From positions 2,390,441 through 2,454,440 of the forward strand of contig NC_031471.1 in assembly GCF_000006565.2 (NCBI RefSeq): DNA of 64,000 nt. Reading direction: 5' to 3'. The position numbers and the translations under genes were made by a program. The notes below the pieces were generated by a model that worked only from the letters and a program-made list of their open reading frames with translations, was not told the DNA's origin and ran no database searches. Within the stretch, counting starts at the first letter, position 1; each line of letters opens with the position of its first letter. The DNA comes from Toxoplasma gondii ME49. Its lineage: Eukaryota; Apicomplexa; Conoidasida; Eucoccidiorida; Sarcocystidae. This document shows, piece after piece, positions 24,501 through 36,151 of this stretch.

Positions 24501-27500
24501 GTAGCAAAAAAGGACGATAGCGAATCCCGTTCCTCTGCCGGTTGAGATCAAAGGAAGAGAACAAGAGAGAAAACGTTGATGATAATGGTTTTCTCTCCAG
24601 CGTTTCTCCAGAAAAATTTCTATTGTCATGAGACGCCCCTCGTATGTCACACCTGAGGTGCATCGCCTCCAAACTTTTAAACTTTTCTTCCAATCTTTTC
24701 AGTTGCTCTCGCAAGTGCTTCTCTTCCTGGACACAGTAAAAATTCAAACGGGTGCACGGAGCCTCAATGGCAGCAGCCTCGTGTGTAAACTCAAGATCCA
24801 GCCGGCAAGTGAACAGTGAGAGGGAGCTTGGTGTACCACAAACAACGCAGGAAAGGCGCTTTTCGGCACACCATGTTGGATGTGGTTGTCGCGTTGTCTT
24901 GCTTTTGAAATGCACACCGGGGCAAGCCACTGGCTTCTTCTGACTAGAACCATTCACTTTTGAGAACTTGGTTCAGAAACTAACACCCCTCTCGATTTGT
25001 GTTTCGGATGGCTCTCTAACTTTGCATTGGACCACGAATGTTGTAAGGTTGATGTCAACTATTTCCACAGCCTCTCTTCAGCAATCGTTTCACCGAGTAG
25101 TCTTCGAGCATTTCCCTAGTTTACGTCACTCTGCGTCTCAGGGTCGTAAGCGGACTCGTTTGAGAGCCTGCGAAACAAAACTTTGAGGTTTGCCTGCAGC
25201 TAAGCCATGTATTGCCATTATCACAGTACAAGGAGATACTGTCTCTAAAGAATGACCTGCGATCCAGAACCGTGCACCACAAATCGAACTAACAGAACAG
25301 AGACACGGTTGTGTGTCTTATGGATGTCGCCGAACTTTGTCGGTGAGTCCCAGCAGGCAAACCCGCAAGAAAGAAGTGTGTTGCGCTAAAAATATGGAGA
25401 AAAAGGAAAGCCAAATTTACCCTTCCCGCACTCCTCACCCGCGCCTGCTTTAACTGATGAATCGCAGCTCCAGTTCGGGCATCTTTCCAGGCAATTCGCC
25501 TCTCGCGCTGCAGGAGCAGGGAGGGGCTTCAGAAATGAAGGAAACGGGTGCCAAAGCGACTCTTCCTGGAGCTATAATTCCATTAACTATTACAGTAATT
25601 TATTCTCTTGCTGCTGGAGAAGGGCGGGAGAACGCAGGTCGACTTTCTCCTTTACTTCGTAGAAAACTCTCCCAACCCAAAGTATGATCAGTCGCGCTGG
25701 CATGCGAAGGACATGCTCGGTTCAGATAATCCATTCTTTTTGCTCGGCAGACTGAGTAAATATTACAGACACGAAGCTGCAAAGGAGTACCCAGGCTACA
25801 GTCAGTGAAACTTATAGACTCTGGCTGTGAAAGGCACTCGGCTTTTGCATCATGAGATGCGATCCGGAGCCGAGAATTTCTCAGCGAAGTATCACAAACT
25901 GCGGTGGACATTTGCTGGAGATACAGTGCAGGGCCCGCTTCGTTAGAGACAATTTATTCACAAATCTTATTTCTTGTGCACCAGTGGACTTCCGGATCGT
26001 CAGAAATGTCGAGTATGCGTGGTTGACCATACAGAGTGTCAAGCCTACTAAATCCTGAGGTTTTCCTGTGCGTCTCAGCTTTTTCTGAAGGTAGCTCTGT
26101 CTTCTGGCATACTCGTAGTACTGGCCAACATTGAAGCCTATAACGACTTTAACGATTGAGGCCGGTCTGCTTCCAAACAGTGCATTCTCTTCGAAAAACT
26201 TGGCAATTTCGTCTTCATCAACAGCATCCTCTGGCAATCCAGAGACAGCGACGGCGAAACTATCGGGCCGTATCACTTCCTCTGTTGACATCTTTGCAAC
26301 CAGTTGCTGCGTTTGAAACGCGACATGTTCAGAAAGTCATTGATCTGTGCAAGCTCAGAACAGCCATTCGACTTCCTCAACCCGGCAAAAATTGGCGTTT
26401 TAGCTGCATGCGTCCCAACTTCTGTTCAACTTCTGTCCACTGTCGAGTCTGCGAAGCGACGGGCTGGCCCTTGTTCACGGGAATCTGAAGCTCACCTGCC
26501 TCCGGCTGAAGTGAGGAAAGAGCGCGACTGACACAACTATTGTTACGAAGATCATCGACACGGGGATCAGGGAAGAGCGAGCTCGGGCGTCAAGGCAGCC
26601 GGCCGTCCCGAAGACTGGTCAAGAAGACACCACAAATCGGAGTGAACCACTTATATTCTCATCAACCATACGGAAAAGCCAGACTGCGGACTGCGTCGGC
26701 GAATCCCTTCGGTTGCTTACCAGCGGTATAGACGGAACAACGCGGCGACTGTTCGTGAGACCAGAAATTGTAGACTCCAAGGAGAACAGGCGACAAGAAA
26801 AAACACTGGGAGGCTGAGAGAACGAGCAACATCTTGATGAAGTCGAAGAATAGAGGAAACCCTGTGTTGACAAAGACAGCCACAGCAAGAAGGCGTGGGG
26901 GGAACAAAGCGTAAAATCCCCTCAGAAGCGGGCAAATGAAAGCGGGAAAACATAAAGAGATGCCTTCAAAACATACCGCAGCCTAAGTCCCCAAGCTCTC
27001 TCGGATTGCAGCAGAGGCTGTACTGGCCGCATTTTGGATACCCGGAGGCGGTAAACAGCTCTGCAATATCATCCACATCGTGGAGGTCAACAATGAGCTG
27101 CGTATCGATTTTCCGGACCTTGCTGTATTTCCCATGCTCTTTTGCTTCATTGACATTGACCCCTCGAACGAGGTCTGAGTCACTGTCTGTTTTTTCTCCA
27201 TGGTCAAACCCATGCTCAGTGGTTAGCCGTCGTGTTTTATCTCTGAGGATGCTCTCCTCAGCAGCTGTTCCTTCGGACCGCATGTCCGTCACGACTCTAA
27301 GAGTTGCTGTCGAAGGTAGACGGCAACTTGAAATGCTGGAGATAGAGACGAAAGCAAGCTGCCCGAGCACCTCAGCATACTGTGATCGGGAAGCGGCTAC
27401 AAGACCATTCACTCGTTGATGGAGGCGAACATCTGCCCTAGCAGGTTTTCTTCTGACACAAGGGTGACGTTCAACAGTGAACGGACTTCCACGAAGTCAA

Positions 27501-27519
27501 AAATGCCACACTGCTCCAT
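13352..27519 (-). CDS. Polytopic OSCA/CSC1/TMEM63-like cation channel, alveolate type
   Basis: Twenty exons, high to low: 27519-27413, 27335-26977, 26861-26721, 26614-26496, 26306-26049, 24726-24653, 24534-24495, 24088-23969, 23205-23128, 22367-22263, 21304-21221, 20740-20639, 20190-20152, 19224-19139, 18465-18369, 17879-17847, 17791-17742, 17057-16886, 16569-16378, 14938-13352. Every junction is phase-consistent, giving about 1280 residues. After a Cys-rich N-terminal loop ([17 protein letters not shown]) come two membrane segments, then a cytosolic RRM-like domain ([14 protein letters not shown] ... GTGFAIVLF) with a coiled-coil hairpin, closed by '[15 protein letters not shown]', the diagnostic APxPxDIxWENL motif of the family. 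About eight further membrane segments follow, including [12 protein letters not shown] and [12 protein letters not shown], then 'KYHRTNPV'. Family members are mechanically or osmotically gated cation channels; function here is inferred. The last exon adds about 500 disordered, charged residues. The start ATG at 27519 and the short exons 16 and 17 (17879-17742, separated by 55 nt) are the least certain parts. Confidence 0.68.
14939..16377 (-). other. Last intron of the TMEM63-like gene
   Basis: A 1.44 kb intron with acceptor gtgttag at 14939-14940 on the minus strand, between the exon encoding the final two membrane segments and the long terminal exon. It contains no other recognisable feature apart from scattered TGCA-type motifs. 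Confidence 0.7.
17262..17432. repeat. Long ATAC/TATACA microsatellite, about 170 bp
   Basis: Tandem acatat/atacac units grading into pure (TA)n. It lies in the minus-strand gene's intron between 17742 and 17057 and is the longest simple repeat in the window. Confidence 0.9.
18120..18240. repeat. TA-rich microsatellite in TMEM63-like intron
   Basis: Interrupted (TA)n blocks with tgtatacacg spacers, in the intron between 18369 and 17879. Confidence 0.85.
18556..18625. repeat. TA-rich microsatellite in TMEM63-like intron
   Basis: (TA)n blocks near 18557-18575 and 18605-18620, in the intron between 19139 and 18465. Confidence 0.8.
20431..20465. repeat. (TA)n microsatellite
   Basis: Short TA array in the intron between 20639 and 20190. 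Confidence 0.85.
21534..21570. repeat. (TA)n microsatellite, about 17 units
   Basis: Nearly perfect TA run in the TMEM63-like intron between 22263 and 21304. A shorter TA run lies at about 21686-21703. Confidence 0.88.
24727..26048 (-). other. Large intron splitting the RRM-like loop of the TMEM63-like gene
   Basis: A 1.32 kb intron between the exon carrying the first part of the cytosolic RRM-like domain and the small coiled-coil exon 24726-24653. The two sides join in phase (…KPQDL / EEKHLREQ…). No repeat array or second gene was seen in it. Confidence 0.65.
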
Positions 27520-28180
27520 AAGGGCAGTTTTGGAACTGCAGGCCAGGAATGAGTCGATCTGAAAAAGCGGTGCGATTTTTCTCAGCTGAACTGGGACTCT
27601 GTTACAAAGCTGAACTGCAATCGAAACTGGTGCGCACTCTGACTACAAGGAATGCATGCTGCGTCCTGTTTTCTTTCGGCGGTGGATACACATGAGAGTT
27701 GCGAGGCGACATTTACCGTTTCAAAACAGTGGCGCTTTTGATACCCTCTTCGTGACTTCAGTGCCTAGAGTGAACCGCGAAATTGCTCACACATTTTGTG
27801 TTCAGTTACACAGACTAAACAGGTTTTACTCCAGATATTCTGGCACCGTTTTTGTTGATGGTGATCTTGTCAAGCCGAAACGCACGTGCGAGGAGACCAT
27901 GGGGTTGCCCTTGTGAGTCAGGGATATGAGAGCACCGAAAAGCGATCTTGTCTGTCTACAGGATCTGCGACAGGTAGCTCTTCTACAACGTACCAAGTGA
28001 TACAGGAAATTCCTGCACTGAAGAGGGACAGGTTTTTGACTTCACCGTATTTGAGCTGCGTGTGAGCCTATTATTGTTATACATGAGCAGACATAGAGGA
28101 AGGAGTCGCGCCATGAGCGACACCACGATTGTTTCTGCAGAAATCACGTCAAGGGACGTTCCAGTCAGTCGCGCTGTCCT
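27520..28180. other. Gap between the DHHC stop and the TMEM63-like start
   Basis: About 660 bp separating two minus-strand genes, so it should hold the DHHC 3' UTR and the TMEM63-like 5' leader. A possible acceptor (ctttttcag) at about 27560 on the minus strand could mark a leader intron just upstream of the proposed ATG. A TGCATGC core lies near 27653-27659. Confidence 0.5.
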
Positions 28181-29641
28181 TCACATCGGTGACGTTGTCA
28201 GGTCCAGCTTTTTACCACCGGGGAACAGCAGCTGAGTGTTTCGCTTCTCGATGCTCCGGCACGCACATCCGATTATGATGAAGTCTTATTTTAGTGGATA
28301 CGGGGGAACATTAGGCCATCACCAGAGGGTCCTCCAACGGGGACAAGCCAAAGCAAAGGGTTTTCCCCCTACAGACGATGTGATGTGGGCTGAAGCTTGA
28401 TGCACCTTCGATCCTAAGCCTACCATAACCTCTTTGATGTTATTCCAGACTCCTAAGTCCCAATCGTGGCCGGGGCCGCCACGCCGTTTCTCGCAGTACT
28501 CCACCGTTGAAGAATTGATCGACAGAAGGTACGTGTGGAAAATGAAGAAACTTCCGACAATGCTGGGCAATACGGGGGTGACGTTCGGTACCCGGCACTT
28601 CCCCTCAGATGTCTTACCAGAGGACGCAGATACTGAGGACAGTTCCCAAGAGAATGAAGTACACCGTCTCGAAAGGTATATTCGAGTCACCGAATGCGGC
28701 CGTAACTGCGGAGGATGGAAGAGGCGTATCGATGGCATCGTACCTAGTTTTCAAACAATGTCTCTGGCTCACCAGTGGGAAACATGGTTGCCGAAGTAAA
28801 GGACAGAGTCGCAGTAGAGTACAGTAGTGTCAGGTAAAAGTACTTGTAATTAAAGTAGCCGATATCGTTGGCTACCTGAAACAGATCGAATGTGTGGTGT
28901 GTGCCTTTACGCAATTTTCAATCGTGTGGCGGACCCACGGGCAATAGTGATCCAGTTTAAGCGTACAAGTTCCGGTGTGTCTACTATGATGAGCTCGATC
29001 CGGCTTGTAGTGCGCGCACTTATGACAGTAACGAACAGTTCCTGGAATGTGACGGCAGTCACAACCACTCGATCAGAATCGAATGGATCCGCACGTACCA
29101 TCACGTTTCCTTTCAACGAGCTCGGCCGTATTCGGTCTCGATTTCCACACCGTCGTGTCTACACGCACTTGTTGCAGGGTACGCGTGCACAAGTGACGCG
29201 ACTGTTACCTGGAACTGACCCCGCTCCCGTGACACATGCTTTGAAGAGCGACCAGAACATGAGGGATGCAAGCAGATGGCCTGTTGATAATTGGCAGCAT
29301 CCGTAGAAAGTTGTGACCAGAAAATAAAGTAAAGTCTTACTAAAAAGCAAATGGATGAAGCCTCTTCTCCGCGCCGCGTCGTCGCGGTATTCTTCCGGAA
29401 CTTCAATTTGAAGGAGCGGGAAGCAGTTGTACTGTTCGAGGGTTAAATGGCAGAAACTGCTAATTGAGGAAAGGTTCACTGCGCCTACCACTAGGTAGAT
29501 GGAATAAATAATTATACTGATCATTAGGACCACCTGTACGAGAAGACAAAATATTGCACGTTCCACATTTCTGCCGAAAACGGACGTACGACCACAGGCA
29601 GGAAGCGCGCCAGCCGACGGCCTCCGGACTCTCGCTTCCAC
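28181..29641 (-). CDS. DHHC-family palmitoyltransferase, DHYC variant
   Basis: Seven exons: 29641-29341, 29280-29209, 29041-28935, 28875-28773, 28705-28618, 28562-28424, 28231-28181; 286 residues, all phases consistent. The ATG context is TCAAAATGG. TM1 ([20 protein letters not shown]) and TM2 ([16 protein letters not shown], followed by GSVP where the family has DPGxVP) precede a Cys-rich domain beginning [16 protein letters not shown]. The catalytic motif is LDHYCPWV, then [17 protein letters not shown] opens TM3; TM4 is [14 protein letters not shown] and is followed by FHTYLLSIN and STVEYCEK (the TTxE region). DHHC enzymes S-acylate proteins through the motif Cys at ER, Golgi or plasma membrane. 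Oddities: His-His is followed by Ser where a zinc ligand Cys is expected, the next Cys is Thr, and the Cys after PWVxN is Asp. The first 60-nt intron is in frame, so a form 20 residues longer is possible. The last exon (LLFPGGKKL…) is the least certain. Confidence 0.85.
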
Positions 29642-32260
29642 ATTTTGATAACTGGAAAACAGAGTAACAGGACAGGAACAGAGGCATATCCGCGATGCCT
29701 AGAAATCTCCCGAAGATGTCGGCGAACAGCAACTCAAAGTTTCTTTGTTGCGCCGTCAGTGTGTACAGACACCTTAATGAATCGCTTTGTCATGCTCATA
29801 TGCACTGTGGCAACTTACAAGCACATGCCCACCTATCCTATTTCGACATAAAAACAGCTCAGTTCGCTGGAAGGGGAAACGCCGATACAAATCCGGTGTC
29901 AGCCGCACTCGGTGACTGGGACAGGATGCACAGTGTTGGCGCAGCTAGAGTTAGTTACCCGTAGAGGTCGACAGAATTTTTGGTTGGCATCGGTTTCGTG
30001 TTGATTTCGTTTTCTGCCGTGGAGGTTCACCCCTCCTTCCCACGCTTATATAATTCAGCATGTCGCCTAACGTCAATCAGCTTGTGGTGGGACATACTGT
30101 TTGCTTTCTGTGGTGGGCTGTTCCTTTATGGCCTACTTAAACTACAGCAAGTAGCACAGCAGCAAACTTCCTATCGTGATGTGCGGAATGCGTACAAGGT
30201 TAGTCGTTTTTGGCAGCGGGCTTGTGAGATGAACGACCGATTCCTGCTACAGTCACTCAACGACCATCATCAATTCCATGTCTTGATATCTGTACGACCC
30301 TACCTCCTGCTGCGGTCTCTCAAGCTATACGATGGGTCGAACCAAAAACCTACCGTCCAATTTTCTTTGCGTCAGAAGGGTTGTGCAACTGTCTTCTAAG
30401 GGATGCTCAAATCAACTGACGTATCGCGTACGACGTTGTGTTGGGACCGGCAACCGCTGTTACCCCGTGGTGCGGTCCCTCACTGTTACACGCAGGCCTT
30501 GGATCGTGATGGTGTTTCCTCACCGCAAATTTCAGGAAGCGCCCACGGAAAGGCCACAAAATATCACGTGGTCCGTCTTCAACAAGGAACTGCACTCTAT
30601 CACGACAGTACCTTATCACTGAGGTGGACACAGACAGTGTGCGTCAGTGACCCGGGTAGCTTCAAAATAGTCGCAGACATGGAGCGGAAAAACAATGACA
30701 AGAGAACACAAAGATTTCCAATGTTCTACTGCTCCGAGTTCCACCTCCGCAATGTAGCTTTCACCTCCGCATTGCAGACCGCACAGCCAGTCGTATGCTG
30801 CGCGGTGTCACCTCCATCACCTCGTTTGCCTGCCGACACAACCACAGACACAAGGTTCTTTGCGATTCCTACCTTCACCGAACGCAAATCATTGAATTAT
30901 GAACGTTTTGGACGAATTCAATGAGTTTACCACGCGCTCATTATCCGCTGCATGCTAATGTCACTCCCACCCAACGTGGTTACTGCTGTCTGTCTGAGTC
31001 CCTCCTATCTCTCGACGTTCTACATCTCACGGAAGCATGCACGCATTACTTAAGGCTTGCACAATAGACGTAAGTGAGCAACGAAGTACCGGGATTGGCT
31101 TCGTTTCCATAAATTGGTTAGTTGGCGTTTCAAGCTCAGTTAGGGGATTCAGCAGTCGCTTCGGTCCATCCCGTCCCCGTCTTTTCCTCCCCACGCGGGT
31201 TCCCTATAATCAGTTGAAACGCCAAAGAATCCTGGCAAACCACTTATGTTTTCTCTTGTTTCCTGCAATCTCTTACCCCAATAATCTCCATGCCGTAATC
31301 CAAGGTGACCTCAATGGGGGGGACAATGCCTTCACTTATTTCTTTGTGCGCTGCTCGCATATTCGTCAACTTCTTCGCTTTGCACACATTGATCTGAGGC
31401 GTTGGCACGAAAAAGAGGAATAGAAATAAACAAATTTTATAGACAGGAGAAATGAGATTCCCACGTATGTGGGACGGTACACGAACAAAGTCATTCACTC
31501 TACTCACCCTGCGCAGCCTGCGTCCTCATCCAGAAGCCGAATGCGTTACTGGCTTGACGTCAGCACAGCTAGAGTGTTCTGAAAAAGTTTCTGGCCACTG
31601 GTCGCGTTGCTCCAGAATTCCTTCGGGTAAATGCACCCACACTGACTCCGCAAGATGCAAACGCTTTCATGCCCTCCACCTACTATTTTCGACGTTTGTT
31701 CCCCTACTCTCCGCACCGCCATCACACAAATTTGTGCATACAGTCATGTACACAGACACATATATATGCATGCACGCTACGTGTAAAGTTGTAGAGGCAT
31801 AGACATAGATATCCCGTGACCATGCCTGTCGCTGCGAGCTTAAAGGCACTGTGGCTCTCGCGAAGTGACGGTCGGCCTGTTCTTTTTTCTCACCGGAAGA
31901 TCCCCGCCTCTGCTGTTGAGACCGACAATCATGCCTCCGTACACTTGGTCGCCGGGTGCAACAAAGAGCTGGCCTCTCTCCTGAAGAAGGCCAAAGAAAA
32001 CTGGTGACACTGGTTGAAACGTCGCACATTCGTAGAAAGACCAGAGTGGAGCAGTGCTTTCTCTAAATTCAATTTTCTCTCTGAATCATTTAAGCACAAC
32101 TTGACAGAGTCCCGACAGTCAACGGGACCTCCGCCACGGTGAGCTCAGAAGGGCCGAGCCGGCGCATCCCGTCCACCGACGAATAAAAACGTCCACGTTG
32201 ACACTTGGGAAAGTGTAAACATGTCGACAGACACAGAGTGTGTTCGAAAAGCGAGTCTCC
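29642..32260. other. Intergenic between DHHC gene and typA-like gene
   Basis: 2.6 kb between two minus-strand genes, holding the DHHC promoter/leader and the typA 3' UTR. A plus-strand frame at 29980-30399 is stop-free for 139 codons but starts on TTG, has no upstream Kozak ATG, no recognisable domain and no splice partners. Composition is near neutral. TGCATGC cores occur near 31034 and 31767. I see nothing else. Confidence 0.5.
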
Positions 32261-33115
32261 TCAAACAGTCGAGCCATCATGTTCCTTGGCCTTCAACAGA
32301 TCACAACGAAACAAGTTCCGCAGCTCTCTCGGGCCGGGCGTGGTCCCCGTGACCTCGAGCGCGAGTTCTACCCCGCCAACAGCGAGTTCTACCGCGTCAA
32401 ACGACGCGACTTGAGTCTTTTTCTGTCCCTCGCTCTCTCTCTCCCCGCGAGTCTGCCTCGTCTTTCCGGTCTCCTGTTCAGCGTTTTCTCTGCCCAAATG
32501 TTTCGTCTGGGTGTCTGTTGTGAAGTCGCGTCTCGTGGCGTACCTGCGCACTGAGGGCGCCTTTGCCTGTGACAGTTCCTTCCTCTGTGGCGACAAGGAA
32601 GCCTCGGTCTTTCTTCTTCCCGCCGCCGGCACCTTCAATGCCGCGCTTGATGTTGAAGCCGCCGGACTGCTTCGCACCTTCCTTGGGAATGAACGCATTG
32701 CAGCCCTTGGACGCGGATCCCGACTTCTCCTTTCTTTTCGCGAACTCTGCAGAAGACCCCATTATCGCATGTCGGTCTTTCCGAGCAATCTTCACAAGGC
32801 CGTCCGTCTCCTCGCCCTTCGGGACCGTCTGGTAGCCTCCGGACGCCGCGTGGATCGACGCCGTTCCCTTGGACGCCGTCAAAATCGACGAGCGCAGGCC
32901 AAACGCCTTCCTTGTGGGCAGACGGAAAATCAGGGTCGACAACGCAGACGCCGACGACGAAGCCGCACTGACAACCTCAAGAAGGTCTCCTTTTCTGAAC
33001 CGAGACAGACACACCACGGGAAGTCAGGCAACATGAACAAGCGACGCAAACACGAAAGGGTGCTCATACACACTCAGGGAAAACCTCTCGCCTCGCTGTG
33101 GGGTTACAGAAACCC

Positions 33116-33158
<43 letters not shown>

Positions 33159-36106
33159 TAAATGTATGCCGCGTAGAATAGAGACGATGCGAAATAAATG
33201 CGACAGGAATGATAGCAGAAATCGATAAATCTATGATGCCTGAGACAGAATTGATGAGGAATAACTGCACTACGCGTGACGACAAAGATGCACACGCACG
33301 CAATGCCTCGAATGAAGCCAGTGCGAAGAAATCTTAACGTTGTGGGAGATTCATATGTCGGGAAATCTCGAGGAAGACACACCCAGACCAAGAAAAACCG
33401 AGGCCTCGGACACGGTGAGAAGTTAGGGAACAAGGGTGTCAGTCGCCGCGAAGTTTCTAACAGAATCGAGCGCTGATTCGGTGAAAGGAACATCCACGGT
33501 GAACAGAGGCGGAAGAGCTGGAAAGGCGACAAAGAGCGAAGAGCCGCGGAAAGCAAACCCCGGAAGTAACGTAGGCCAGAGGAGACATGGATCTAGAGAA
33601 ATGGAGAACAGGAGAGCGACAGGAGAAGACACGGTGGGAAGAAAGCAGGAGAACCGAAGAAGGACCACAAGAGATACATACGAAGAACTGTACAAAAGAA
33701 AACTCGAGAGGGCGAAAAGAATCCGGGAAATACACAGAATATACACGATGAAGGAGCAACGAGACACAACGACCAGAAGACCCAAAGCAGGCCAAGGAAA
33801 GGCAGAGAATGGAGGTTCCTTGCCTTTGCTTCACTTCGTTGATGATGGTGCCGATGTGCTCCTGAGGCACAGCAACTTCCATCTCCTCAACAGGCTCCAG
33901 AAGCTCCCCGTCGTCCCCCCATCTGCAGAACACAGAGAAAAGGAGTTCGACAAGAAGGAAGGAAATCTAATAGCGTCCGAAAGAAACCACTCGGTCACAT
34001 CTACGCGGCAAACAGGAAGGAGTCCGTACGTCTATCTCGACGCAATATTTGCCTGTAACTCCACCTACATATGTTTATCCGTGAGCCGACATGTGCACGC
34101 AGTTCACTAGCTCTTACCTTTCCTCGTCTCATGTTAAAAAGGAGACGATCCGCTAACGAGAAAGCCAATATTTGACACTCTACCTGCTTCCATAAATCCC
34201 TATTGCATACCGGAATATAAACAGACATCTATATACATATATGTACTCGCATATATCAACATATATATATATATATATATATACTCTATTTGTAGTCGGG
34301 ATGCGGATGTTCGCTGTCTGAAACTGAATTGGAAACACGGAGTTTGAGGTTTCCTGGACTTCCTAGATCTCTCTAAACGCCATTGTTTTCCGGACGAAAA
34401 GGTTCTGTCTGACCTGGGGAGAACGGAGGGCGCAGCGACAAGAAGTTCAAATCCCTCGCGTCTGAGCGTTTCAAGGACGAGAGCGAGATGCAGGGGCCCT
34501 CTGCCGCTGAGGCGAAGGAGGCATGAACAGCCTCCTGCGGACTGCATGCCGTCTTCGTCTGGATTCGTGTCGACGCGCAGCGAGACGTCTCTGCAAAAAA
34601 GTTCGGTCCGTGGAGTGCGTACAGATTGACATCAGGAAGAAGTCTACCGAAGTCAGCACCACGGTTTTTCAAAACGGTTTATCTCTGGCCTTCCTCGAGT
34701 CGCCACACACCCCATATATCTCCCTTTGCACGCAGCGCCTGCGCGCGCGGCGCCCAGCTCTCCGGAAGAAACAGAGCTTGAGCTCTCGCGCTTGTTCTCT
34801 CTCCCCTCGACTCTTGTCGCTCGGAGGAGGGACAAGAGATGGCAAACATCGAGAGAGATAGGAAAGGACTTGAAAGGCCAGGAAGGAAAAACAGCTGAAG
34901 CCGTGGGCAAAAACGAGTAAAACACACTTGTCGAGTCGAAAACGCGCTGGAACCGTAGAGAAGGCACACGACGCCCAGAGAATCAGGAAAAGCGAGTACC
35001 TTTCAGCCATCGCCAGGAGGCGCTGCCGAAGCATGGTCCCCGAAGTCGGTGTCTCCACTTCCTTGCCTGCAAGGGGCGAAGTATTCACCAGCACCTGAAT
35101 GGAAACTGAGGGATCTGCCACCTTCATAGGCGCGAGCGGTCTGGGGTCCTGCGCCATGCATGCAAAACACGCAGAAATGGTAAAGTTTCGATCAAAGAGC
35201 CGCAACCGACGATCCTTTCCTCGCTCTCTAGGAGGCCTCTGTCAGCTGTCTCTCTCTCCCGTCTTCCCGCGCTCTCAAGCCTCTCTCCTCCGCTCCCCGT
35301 CTGTACCTCAGGGTTCTCTCTGCCTCTCGATTGCGACCGCTCTCTCTCCTCTTCGCTCTCGGTTTCCCCTCTCTGTCTCTCTCGGTTGCTCTCTCTCGTT
35401 CTCAATCGGCCGCCCCCCCCCGCTTTCCAGTCTCTGCCTTTTTCCTCTCGCTTCCATCTTCGGCAATCGCGCCTACCACGAGATCCACCACGGAGTCTCC
35501 GACGCGCACAGCTGTCGAGACACCAGCGAGGACGAGGATATCCCCCGGGAGCGACGAAGCGCTCCGCACCACAGCCAAATTTTCGGAACGCGGAAACGCC
35601 TCCTTCTGCTCCTCTTCTGGTCCTCGTTCAGCGACCCCTTCTGTCGCAGACCCGCCGAGCAAAGAACTGGAACAGTCACTGGCCAAGAGAGAAGAAGAAA
35701 CAGAGGAGGAAGAAGAAAAAGAGGAAGAAGGAGAAACAGAGGAAGAAGGTGAAAGAGAGGAAGAAGGTGAAAGAGAGGAAGAAGGAGAAAGAGAAGAAGC
35801 AGAGAGAACGTTCGATTCGGTGGGAGATCCACCACTAGCAGTGATGGACAGCTCACGCAGGTCCATGCCGTCATACTCGAAGACGCCAGTGAAGGTTGCT
35901 GCGCGCATTCAGAGAGAAGCTGCCAGATATGTGACTGCAATGTCCACGGCGATTGAAATGCGAGTTTCACAAAGCGATACGCAAGCCTTTTTTACCTACA
36001 TATTCCTACACATTCAAATGAACGAATACCGCGACGCAAACGCTTCCACATCTACAGTTGCGCAAGAACTTAACTGCTTGTGGACCCTGCTGTCACGCTA
36101 GATGCG

Positions 36107-36151
<45 letters not shown>

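Noticed and set aside
28876..28910. 35-nt intron with GTAAAG donor in the DHHC gene
   Set aside because: Too short to splice, and it would insert RHTIENC into the conserved PWVxNxIG motif. A 59-nt intron from 28934 restores the consensus.
29980..30399. 139-codon plus-strand frame with a hydrophobic stretch
   Set aside because: TTG start, no Kozak context, no partner exons; within chance length for this window.
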